From: Helicobacteraceae bacterium
GTDB lineage: Bacteria > Campylobacterota > Campylobacteria > Campylobacterales > Sulfurimonadaceae
Reading direction: 5' to 3'
Assembly: GCA_015488075.1 (NCBI GenBank)
Contig: WFOM01000066.1
Coordinates: 1-9,057, forward strand
Length of the DNA stretch: 9,057 bases
In this document: piece by piece, positions 1 through 5,991 of the stretch
Position numbering within the stretch: position 1 is the first letter of the stretch
How the letters are laid out: every line of letters starts with the position of its first letter
The notes under the pieces: generated by a model
What the model was told of the DNA's origin: nothing
What the model saw: only the letters and a program-made list of their open reading frames with translations
Database searches by the model: none
Position numbers and translations under genes: made by a program

Positions 1-180
1 GGTTATATGTATGGCAAGACTTTGTTTATGAAAGAGGATGTAGTCTTAACAAACAAAAAGTTTAAATTTGTCGGCGACATATACTACATAGGTAGAAAAA
101 AGATAACTTTTTTTGATAAAGAGTTAAATAAAGTTATACTTTTAGATAAAAGCGAGATAGTTAGCGAATTGTATAAATAA
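1..180 (+). CDS. 3' end of an unrecognised gene (partial)
   Basis: The frame is open from the first base to a TAA at 178-180 and gives 59 residues. They alternate basic residues with aromatic and beta-branched ones (for example FKFVGDIYYIGRKK), which suggests beta-strands, and end in VSELYK. I do not recognise the family and no cysteine or metal motif is visible. The gene begins left of the window, so neither its length nor its start can be judged. The same strand and a 150-bp gap separate it from the lipoprotein gene. The gap has its own promoter-like elements, so the two are probably not one transcription unit. That it is a real gene is supported by the open frame and by codon use like that of its neighbours. 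Confidence 0.6.
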   Translation, partial: GYMYGKTLFMKEDVVLTNKKFKFVGDIYYIGRKKITFFDKELNKVILLDKSEIVSELYK

Positions 181-266
181 TTTTATACAAAAATATAAAT
201 ATATAAAGAGTAATACTTTCAAAACTTGAAAACGGCTTATCTGTAAAAGTCATTATAACAGCTTTG

Positions 267-280
267 GATAAAATTTTATC
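267..280. promoter_or_regulatory. Perfect 14-bp AT-rich palindrome, possible operator
   Basis: GATAAAATTTTATC is a perfect inverted repeat with no spacer. It ends ten bases before the candidate -10 box at 291-296, so it would lie under or beside the -35 region of the lipoprotein promoter. A dimeric repressor could bind there. The sequence resembles half of an iron-type GATAAT/ATTATC box but does not match Fur sites well. In DNA this AT-rich a 14-bp palindrome can also arise by chance. Confidence 0.25.
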
Positions 281-287
281 TGTTTTA

Positions 288-296
288 GGTTATACT
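288..296 (+). promoter_or_regulatory. Candidate sigma-70 -10 element for the lipoprotein gene
   Basis: TATACT at 291-296 is one mismatch from TATAAT and is preceded by GGT, a partial extended -10. Transcription would start near 302-304, giving a leader of about 28 bases before the ATG at 331. No good -35 lies at 17 bp; TTGGAT at 264-269 is too far away (21 bp). Campylobacterota promoters often lack a clear -35, so this is acceptable but unproven. Confidence 0.35.
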
Positions 297-330
297 TATT
301 ACTACATAAATCTGTTTATAAAGAGGTAAA

Positions 331-903
331 ATGAGATATATAAGATCATTGGCAACAGGAGTGATGCTTGGTTCTATGGGAGCTGTAGTTGCATCGTTTG
401 GCGGATGCTCGTCGCAGGAGCAAAAACAGGAAACACAAAACAAGTTTTTGGTAATTGAACAGTTAAGTAACGGCAAATATGTTGTAGTTGAAGAGATACC
501 GACTCAAGGACCAAACAGAGCCATCATAAGAGAAAGACAGCCTGATGGAACTGTTAAAGAGAGGCTTATGAGTGAAGATGAGCTTAGAAAACTGGCACAG
601 CAGGAGTATGAAAGAGTTAAAAACGGAACGAGTGAGACTCTGCAAGAAGGTGGCGGTGAAGGTATGGGTCTTGCCGGAACCATACTAGCTGTAGCAGCGG
701 GTAGTCTGCTTGGAAATATGATAGCAAATTCGCTTTTTTCCAATCCAAACTTCAGACACAAAGCCCAAAGTGTAAACAGAAGTGCCTATGCAAGAAGTAA
801 AACAGGAAGTTTGAGTAAAAAATCAACTTCAACAAAAAAATCGTTTTTCGGTGGTAGTTCAAAAAGCTCATCTTATGGCAAAACAAGCTTTTTTGGAGGA
901 TAA
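331..903 (+). CDS. UPF0323-family lipoprotein
   Basis: The 190-residue product starts with a lipoprotein signal: MRYIR, a hydrophobic stretch to about residue 23, then lipobox FGGC with Cys26 as the lipidated residue, followed by SSQEQKQ. A soluble part (about 38-105) ends in a charged helix. Residues 111-133 are a Gly/Ala-rich hydrophobic segment resembling a glycine zipper. The tail from 143 is rich in Ser, Lys and Arg and holds the pentapeptide SFFGG twice (171-175 and 186-190). Size and features fit the UPF0323 lipoproteins of Campylobacter and Helicobacter (for example Cj0371); function is not established. The start has GAGGT at 323-327, four to five bases upstream. The gene abuts the glutathionylspermidine-synthase-like gene with no intergenic base, which points to a shared role at the envelope. 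Enterobacteria show a similar lipoprotein-synthetase pairing (ygiB-ygiC). Family assignment rests on recall and context. Confidence 0.8.
   Translation: MRYIRSLATGVMLGSMGAVVASFGGCSSQEQKQETQNKFLVIEQLSNGKYVVVEEIPTQGPNRAIIRERQPDGTVKERLMSEDELRKLAQQEYERVKNGTSETLQEGGGEGMGLAGTILAVAAGSLLGNMIANSLFSNPNFRHKAQSVNRSAYARSKTGSLSKKSTSTKKSFFGGSSKSSSYGKTSFFGG
895..900 (+). promoter_or_regulatory. Shine-Dalgarno inside the last two lipoprotein codons
   Basis: GGAGGA forms the two final Gly codons of the lipoprotein and also the ribosome-binding site of the next gene, whose ATG follows the TAA directly at 904. The earlier SFFGG copy at 841-855 encodes the same glycines as GGT GGT. The purine-rich synonymous codons therefore appear only where the binding site is needed. 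This predicts tight translational coupling. Confidence 0.7.
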
Positions 904-2082
904 ATGAAACTTAAAAAAATTGATCCTCTTCCAAAAGATCAGCTTGAAGATATAGGATTTACATGGCATACCGATGAAGATGACGACACCGCATATATAG
1001 CTGATGAACTTGTTGAGATTACCGAAGATGAAGCAAAAGCTTTTTATGATGCCGCGAATGAACTTTACGATATGTATGTGGAAGCAGCTGATTATGTTAT
1101 AGAAAACGATCTGTTTTTTGAACTTGATATCCCTTTTAATTTAGTAGAACTAATTAAAAAAAGCTGGGAAAATGATGTTTTTTGGCATATATACGGCAGG
1201 TTTGATTTGGCAGGGGGGATTGACGGAAAACCTATAAAACTTATAGAGTTTAATGCAGATACACCTACAATGCTTTTTGAAACTGCCATACTTCAATGGG
1301 CAATGTTAAAGTATAATAATCTTGATGAGTCAAAACAATTTAATGAAATTTATGAAGCCATAACAAATAATTTTAAAAGATTAATTACACTTTTTGATGA
1401 TGTAGATTTGTTTGAGAAATATTATGAAGGCTGGAAGATACTTTTTTCTTCGGTTGATGGCATAGATGAAGATGAAGCAACTACAAGACTTTTACAACAA
1501 ATGGCAACCGATGCCGGATTTTCCACCCAGTTTGAATTTATCCAAAATGTCCGTTTTGATGAAAACGGGATATATGACACTCATGAGAACAGTTTTGAAT
1601 ACTGGTTTAAACTATACCCTTGGGAGGATATAGCCATAGAGGAGGGGGAACTTGCAACTTTGTTAAACAAAATTGTCCAAAACCAAAAAGCAATCATCCT
1701 AAATCCTCCATATACACTGCTTTTTCAATCAAAAGGTATGTTAAAGATACTAAAACAGCTTTTTCCTGACTCTCCTTATCTTTTGGATGTTGATGACAAA
1801 CCGCTTACAGGCAAAAAATATGTTAAAAAGCCGATGTTTGGAAGGGAAGGTGCAAATATAGAGATATATGATGCAAACGGTAATCTTACAGACAAAAGAG
1901 ACGGTCCTTATGACAACTATAAAAACATCTATCAGGAGTTTTTTGATTTTGCACAAGACGGCAGAGGCAACTTATACCAGGCAGGTGTCTTTTTTGCCTA
2001 TGAGGCTTGCGGAATTGGGTTTAGAAGAGGTAAAAGCATCATAGACAATGACAGCAAATTTGTAGGACATATAATCGTTTAG
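904..2082 (+). CDS. Glutathionylspermidine synthase-like ATP-grasp protein
   Basis: The 392-residue product matches the synthetase (C-terminal ATP-grasp) domain of glutathionylspermidine synthase and lacks the N-terminal CHAP amidase of the 619-residue E. coli enzyme, so it resembles YgiC/YjfC. Visible landmarks are GRFD (98-101), LIEFNADTPTMLFE (113-126, the ligand-binding E/N/D segment), KKPMFGREGANIEIYD (308-323, ATP-grasp nucleotide and substrate loop), and GIGFRRG followed by FVGH (370-389). The arginines in GRFD, FGREG and FRRG correspond in position to catalytic arginines of the family. The expected reaction type is ATP-dependent amide bond formation between a carboxylate and an amine. 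The true substrate is unknown, because synthetase-only homologues need not make glutathionylspermidine. It has no signal peptide and is probably cytosolic. It directly follows the lipoprotein gene (TAA then ATG) with a Shine-Dalgarno inside that gene. The same pair occurs in Campylobacter (Cj0371-Cj0372). Confidence 0.88.
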   Translation: MKLKKIDPLPKDQLEDIGFTWHTDEDDDTAYIADELVEITEDEAKAFYDAANELYDMYVEAADYVIENDLFFELDIPFNLVELIKKSWENDVFWHIYGRFDLAGGIDGKPIKLIEFNADTPTMLFETAILQWAMLKYNNLDESKQFNEIYEAITNNFKRLITLFDDVDLFEKYYEGWKILFSSVDGIDEDEATTRLLQQMATDAGFSTQFEFIQNVRFDENGIYDTHENSFEYWFKLYPWEDIAIEEGELATLLNKIVQNQKAIILNPPYTLLFQSKGMLKILKQLFPDSPYLLDVDDKPLTGKKYVKKPMFGREGANIEIYDANGNLTDKRDGPYDNYKNIYQEFFDFAQDGRGNLYQAGVFFAYEACGIGFRRGKSIIDNDSKFVGHIIV

Positions 2083-2107
2083 TTTTTTATAAAAGTATAT
2101 AAGAAAA

Positions 2108-2113
2108 TATGAT
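2108..2113 (+). promoter_or_regulatory. Candidate -10 element for the GGDEF-EAL gene
   Basis: TATGAT in the 55-bp gap could act as a -10 box, with a start near 2120 and a leader of about 18 bases that contains the AGGAG ribosome-binding site at 2128-2132. The -35 position (about 2085-2090) is only a T-rich run. Read-through from the upstream pair is an equally good explanation for expression. Confidence 0.25.
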
Positions 2114-2137
2114 ACACTTGTATAGACAGGAGCAGAT

Positions 2138-3385
2138 GTGGAAGAAGTTTTTTTGCATAAAAGAGAGTGGGATTATTATAATGATCAGCTTACGGGTCTT
2201 AAAAACAGATATGCACTTTTTGAATACCTAAAAACAACCCACAGACTAAATATTTTTATCATAAACATAGATAACTTTTCAAATATAAACATGATTTACG
2301 GCTTTTTGGCAGGTGATACCGTCTTAAAAAAGACAGCAGATTATCTGAAAAAAATCATAGAAAAAGATATGATGCTTTTTAGATTTCATGGAGACGAGTT
2401 TGTCATACTTACAGAAAGATTTATGAATTTCAGAGAGTTGGAGGATTTTGCGGTATCTGTAGTTTCTTTTTTTGAGCAACTTGAGTTTGATGTAGACAAA
2501 CTAAAGGAGATAAAAGCAAAAATTTCCGTAAGTGTCGGTATAGCCATGGGAACGGGTATAGTAACACTCAATCATGCCCAGCTTGCCGTAAAAGAGTCAA
2601 GAGAAAATGCAAGAGGAGCCTATAAACTTTTTACATCAACTTCAACATTTTACAAAAATCAGCAAGAACTTATATACTGGATAAACAAGATAAAAGAGTC
2701 TATAGAAGAAGACAATCTTGTTTCATACTATCAACCTATAAAAAATGTTCACTCCAACCGTGTTGAAAAATTTGAATGTCTTGCAAGGGTAAATGACGAA
2801 TCTCTGGTAGTTTCCCCTGCAAGGTTTATGGAAGCTGCAAGAATTACCGGAACACTTCAGCTAATTACCAGAACAATCATATCAAAAGCATACAAAGATT
2901 TTCAAAATACAGATTATGAGTTTTCTATAAATCTAACTGCAAACGATATTAAACTTGGTTATCTTGAAGAGTTTTTGGATCACAATACAAAAAAATACGG
3001 TATAAATCCGGGCAGAGTAACACTTGAACTTCTTGAAGATATTAAAACACTGACTGAAGAAAATATGCTTGAACAGATAAACAGACTAAGAGCCAAAGGT
3101 TTTAAGATAGCTTTGGATGACTTTGGAGTGGAAAATTCTAACTTTGCAAGGCTGATAGAATTAAAACCTGATTTTTTAAAGATAGACGGTGTTTTTATCA
3201 AAGATATATTTGAGTCAAGAAACCATGAGATTATAGTTGAATCTATCATAGATTTTTGTAAAAAAATAGATGTAAAGATAGTAGCTGAATATATCTCATC
3301 CAAAGAGATATATGACAAGCTGGTCAAAATGGGTATAGATTTTGCACAGGGATTTTATATAGGACAGCCTTTAAAACAGATCTAA
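2138..3385 (+). CDS. GGDEF-EAL protein, likely c-di-GMP phosphodiesterase with degenerate cyclase domain
   Basis: The 415-residue cytosolic protein has almost no N-terminal extension: the GGDEF domain starts at about residue 16 (DQLTGLKNR) and ends near 165, and the EAL domain spans about 182-413. The cyclase half is degenerate. The signature is HGDEF (84-88), the first metal Asp of the usual DxDxFK is Asn (NIDNFS, 43-48), and no RxxD inhibitory site is seen. The phosphodiesterase half keeps the expected ligands: E213 in ECL, N265, E297, D327-D328, K348 in KID, E384 and Q404, although loop 6 after DDFG and the AEGVE motif (here AEYIS) differ. The likely role is c-di-GMP hydrolysis, with the GGDEF part as a GTP-sensing or structural module. 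The start must be GTG at 2138: an in-frame TAG sits at 2123-2125 and AGGAG (2128-2132) is five bases upstream. The 3' end overlaps the convergent LOG-family gene by 15 bp. Confidence 0.9.
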   Translation: MEEVFLHKREWDYYNDQLTGLKNRYALFEYLKTTHRLNIFIINIDNFSNINMIYGFLAGDTVLKKTADYLKKIIEKDMMLFRFHGDEFVILTERFMNFRELEDFAVSVVSFFEQLEFDVDKLKEIKAKISVSVGIAMGTGIVTLNHAQLAVKESRENARGAYKLFTSTSTFYKNQQELIYWINKIKESIEEDNLVSYYQPIKNVHSNRVEKFECLARVNDESLVVSPARFMEAARITGTLQLITRTIISKAYKDFQNTDYEFSINLTANDIKLGYLEEFLDHNTKKYGINPGRVTLELLEDIKTLTEENMLEQINRLRAKGFKIALDDFGVENSNFARLIELKPDFLKIDGVFIKDIFESRNHEIIVESIIDFCKKIDVKIVAEYISSKEIYDKLVKMGIDFAQGFYIGQPLKQI

Positions 3386-4270
3386 ACCGTGTTTTTTATA
3401 CCACTGAAGTATGTATTCCCATGCTTCTTTTGCATTGTCAACAAATTTAAAAAGTTTTATGTCGGATGGATCTATAACCCCTTCATCTTTTAAAAATTCA
3501 AAGTTGATTGTTTTTTGCCAGTATTTTTTCCCCACAAGCACAACCGGGATCATATCTGACTTGTTTGTCTGTATGAGTGTGAGTGATTCAAAAAGTTCAT
3601 CAAGTGTTCCAAAACCTCCCGGGTAAACCACCATAGCTTTTGCTCTGTTTAAAAAGTGCATCTTTCTTATGGCAAAGTAGTGAAACTGAAAACAAAGCTC
3701 AGGTGTTATATAAGGGTTTGGGAACTGTTCGTGAGGCAGTTGTATGTTAAGTCCTATAGATTTTGCTCCTACATCAAAAGAGCCTCTGTTTGCGGCTTCC
3801 ATTATACCGGGACCGCCTCCTGTCATGATAACAAGTCTTGCATCTTTGGCACCGCTGCCGCTTAATCCTACCAGTCGTCCAAACTCCCTTGCATCATCAT
3901 AGTAGATGCTTTTGCCAACCATCCGTTCAGCTTTGTAAAGCTCTCTTAAAAGTTTTCTGTTGTTTGGCTCTTTTGCTATTTTTTCTTCGATGGCTTTTAG
4001 TTCTTTAAGGGCTGTTTTATGCTCTTTTATTCTTGCACTTCCAAAAACTATAATAGTATTTTTTATACCGTGTTTTTGTATCTCAAGCTCTGCTTTTAGG
4101 TAGTCAAGTTCGAGCCTTATACCCCTTGTTATGCCAGAGTGTAAAAATGTTTCGTCTTCAAATGCTATTTTGTATGTGGGACTTTGTTGTATTTTTTTTA
4201 TAAGCTCTTTTACATTAGGCTCTTCATCAAGAGATTTTGGTTTTTGCCATGGTTGTTTTTTTCTTCTCAT
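3371..4270 (-). CDS. LOG-family (TIGR00730-type) Rossmann-fold protein
   Basis: This 299-residue protein has the hallmarks of the LOG / 'lysine decarboxylase-like' family: IIVFGSAR (73-80), VIMTGGGPGIMEAANRG (147-163), RKMHFLNRAKAMVVYPGGFGTLDE (202-225, with the PGGxGTxxE nucleotide-binding and catalytic motif). Members hydrolyse nucleoside 5'-monophosphates to a free base and ribose 5-phosphate; the old lysine decarboxylase label is not correct. It is longer than the roughly 190-residue plant-type LOGs because of an N-terminal extension (1-70) and a charged helical insert (about 82-125), so the exact substrate is open. The ATG at 4270 lacks any Shine-Dalgarno. It lies in frame with the upstream pump gene, seven codons after its TAA. 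No other early in-frame ATG exists. It may be co-transcribed with the efflux operon or driven by the -10 at 4277-4282. Its 3' end overlaps the convergent GGDEF-EAL gene. Confidence 0.9.
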   Translation of the reverse strand: MRRKKQPWQKPKSLDEEPNVKELIKKIQQSPTYKIAFEDETFLHSGITRGIRLELDYLKAELEIQKHGIKNTIIVFGSARIKEHKTALKELKAIEEKIAKEPNNRKLLRELYKAERMVGKSIYYDDAREFGRLVGLSGSGAKDARLVIMTGGGPGIMEAANRGSFDVGAKSIGLNIQLPHEQFPNPYITPELCFQFHYFAIRKMHFLNRAKAMVVYPGGFGTLDELFESLTLIQTNKSDMIPVVLVGKKYWQKTINFEFLKDEGVIDPSDIKLFKFVDNAKEAWEYILQWYKKHGLDLF

Positions 4271-4304
4271 AAAGGCATTATAACAAAAAAGTTACAATGC
4301 CTTT
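4271..4304 (-). other. 14-bp hairpin spanning pump stop codon and LOG-family start
   Basis: Nine bases (4271-4279, AAAGGCATT) are the exact inverse of 4296-4304, and four more (4281-4284 TAAC with 4291-4294 GTTA) pair around a six-base loop. Position 4280/4295 is A-C on the plus strand but U-G in minus-strand RNA, so only the minus-strand transcript forms an unbroken 14-bp stem with a U6 loop. No U-run follows, so it is a poor intrinsic terminator. A 3'-end stabiliser, attenuator or processing site between pump and LOG-family gene is possible. Confidence 0.5.
4277..4285 (-). promoter_or_regulatory. Extended -10 promoter for the LOG-family gene, possibly leaderless
   Basis: Read on the minus strand this is TGTTATAAT, a perfect extended -10 (TGn plus TATAAT at 4282-4277). 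Six bases separate it from the ATG at 4270, so the usual start distance puts the first transcribed base at or next to the A of the start codon. There is no -35 match at 17 bp (CAAAGG). The box lies within the hairpin. The absence of a ribosome-binding site agrees with a leaderless mRNA. Confidence 0.45.
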
Positions 4305-5989
4305 GAGTTATCCATCAAAACAGGAACAAATATAAGAGAGACTATGACAGCTGCGACTGTTCCTGAGATAAGTGCCACTCCAAGACCTCCAAAGATAGGG
4401 TCGCTTGCAAGCAGTGCAGAACCGAGTATAATGGCAATGGCTGTAAGCATTATAGGTTTTGCCCTTGTTGCACTTGCTATGGCTATGGCTCTTCTTTTTT
4501 CTATACCTTTTTCTTCCATCAGATTTTTGGCAAAATCTATAAGAAGCAAAGAGTTTCTCGAACTTATACCCATAAGTGCTATAAAACCTATAAGTGATGT
4601 TGCGGTAAGGAAAAATGTGTCTTCGGTTACAAGGTCTGCCACCCAGTGGCCTACTATAACACCTATGATGGAGAGGAAACTTCCGCCCAAAACTATTCCT
4701 GCAAGACCAAACGATTTGTAATAAATCACAAGCAACAGATATATAAGAACGAGTGCCGCTATAAATGCAGCACCAAGGTCTCTGAAAGTATCAAGAGTTA
4801 CTTTCATCTCTCCGTCCCATCTTAAAAGAAACTCTTTGCCTGTTTTTTTGTCTTTTAGATACAAATCAAACATATATGTGCTAAACGGTGCTGTTTTAAC
4901 ATCATAGCCTTTGTTTTTAAAATACTCTATCATTTTGCTTCTGGCTTCTATCAAAGGATAAACCTGTGACTCCATATCTGTCTCAGCTACAACATTTACC
5001 ATCGTTTTTAAATCTTTGTGATAGATTGTAGGCTCAGACTTCATTTTGACAATCTCTACAACCTCAGTCAAAGGAACCATCATCCCTTTTTTGTTCATAA
5101 GATACAGTTGTGAGAGTTTTGCTCTTAGTTCACTGAGAGTTGAGTTGTTGAGTGTTTTTGTTTTTTTGCTCAATGTCACAAAGATGCCTATTTGGTCATT
5201 TAAGTCTATAGTGTTTTTAACAGCAACCTGCATACCTTTAAAAGCAAGATAAAGTATCTCGTTTACCTGTTTTACACTTAAGCCGCTTTTTGCTATCTTG
5301 TCTGTAAGCGGAACAAGCTCATACCTGTCATAAGGATCTTCACTCATAACATCAACATCAACAACTTTCGGTGTGGATTTGAGTATGGCTTCAACCTCTT
5401 TTGAGAGTTTTAGCACATCATCATTTTTCTCTCCGTAAACTTCAACAACTATAGATGCAAGTGTCGGAGGACCTGCAGGCTGTTCTATAAAAGATATGTT
5501 TGTGTTTTGGACAATGTTTCCACACTCTTTTTTTACCAAAGGTCTTAGGTTGTGAACCATGGTAAAAGATTTTATATCTCTTTCATGTTTGTCTGTAAGG
5601 TTTACTACTATCTCTGCAAATCTTTCACCTTTTTTCATACCGCTTCCTTTAACCAGACCGGCATAGTCAAGCGGTGAGCCTTCACCTATAAACGGCTCTA
5701 TATCTGTTATGTGTTTTTCATGCTTTAAAAGTGAATCAACCACACATTCACTTACTTTTTTTGTCTGTTCTATGGAGCTTCCCGCAGGTGTTGTCACATA
5801 TACCGTAAAAGTGTTTGCACTTTTTCCGGGAAGCATTTTTGCCAAAACCACTTTTGTAGGTATCATCATAACCGAACCAAAAAGTGCCAAAAATATCAAA
5901 ACAATTACAAGCAGTTTTTTTGAAGGTGTATTTAGTATATTGTAAACAAAACGTTCAAATTTTTTACCCTTGTGTTTATGGTGTGGCAT
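4292..5989 (-). CDS. RND efflux permease, C-terminal half (TM7-TM12)
   Basis: These 565 residues equal the second half of an RND inner-membrane pump: TM7 at about 25-45, a periplasmic porter/docking region (about 46-400), then TM8-TM12 (about 403-424, 428-450, 457-485, 510-527, 534-557). Typical signatures are GISSRNSLLLIDFAKN in TM10 (474-489), with Arg478 at the position of the AcrB proton-relay Lys940 (Arg is common in relatives), and ATRAKPIMLTA before TM11. The N-terminus MPHHKHKGKK is a His/Lys-rich cytosolic segment. The gene begins two bases after the stop of the N-terminal half, in another frame, with AGAGGAGGTG at ideal spacing, so it is probably translated by its own ribosomes. It would assemble with the first half, in a trimer if like AcrB, using proton-motive force to export an unidentified substrate. 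The alternative is one pump gene broken by a one-base indel. Confidence 0.9.
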   Translation of the reverse strand: MPHHKHKGKKFERFVYNILNTPSKKLLVIVLIFLALFGSVMMIPTKVVLAKMLPGKSANTFTVYVTTPAGSSIEQTKKVSECVVDSLLKHEKHITDIEPFIGEGSPLDYAGLVKGSGMKKGERFAEIVVNLTDKHERDIKSFTMVHNLRPLVKKECGNIVQNTNISFIEQPAGPPTLASIVVEVYGEKNDDVLKLSKEVEAILKSTPKVVDVDVMSEDPYDRYELVPLTDKIAKSGLSVKQVNEILYLAFKGMQVAVKNTIDLNDQIGIFVTLSKKTKTLNNSTLSELRAKLSQLYLMNKKGMMVPLTEVVEIVKMKSEPTIYHKDLKTMVNVVAETDMESQVYPLIEARSKMIEYFKNKGYDVKTAPFSTYMFDLYLKDKKTGKEFLLRWDGEMKVTLDTFRDLGAAFIAALVLIYLLLVIYYKSFGLAGIVLGGSFLSIIGVIVGHWVADLVTEDTFFLTATSLIGFIALMGISSRNSLLLIDFAKNLMEEKGIEKRRAIAIASATRAKPIMLTAIAIILGSALLASDPIFGGLGVALISGTVAAVIVSLIFVPVLMDNSKAL

Positions 5990-5991
5990 TG

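Noticed and set aside
217..231. Small hairpin TTTCAA-AAC-TTGAAA as terminator of the first gene
   Set aside because: Six AT-rich pairs with no U-run after it, some 40 bases past the stop codon; too weak to call.
4270..4294. Stop-codon read-through fusing the pump half to the LOG-family protein
   Set aside because: The two frames do match with a single TAA and seven codons between, but nothing suggests read-through and such a fusion would make no functional sense.
4344..4721. Plus-strand ORF of 125 aa opposite the pump gene
   Set aside because: It is the antisense shadow of TM-rich pump sequence, with no ribosome-binding site or recognisable domain. The other antisense ORFs over the pump, adaptor and LOG-family genes were dropped for the same reason.
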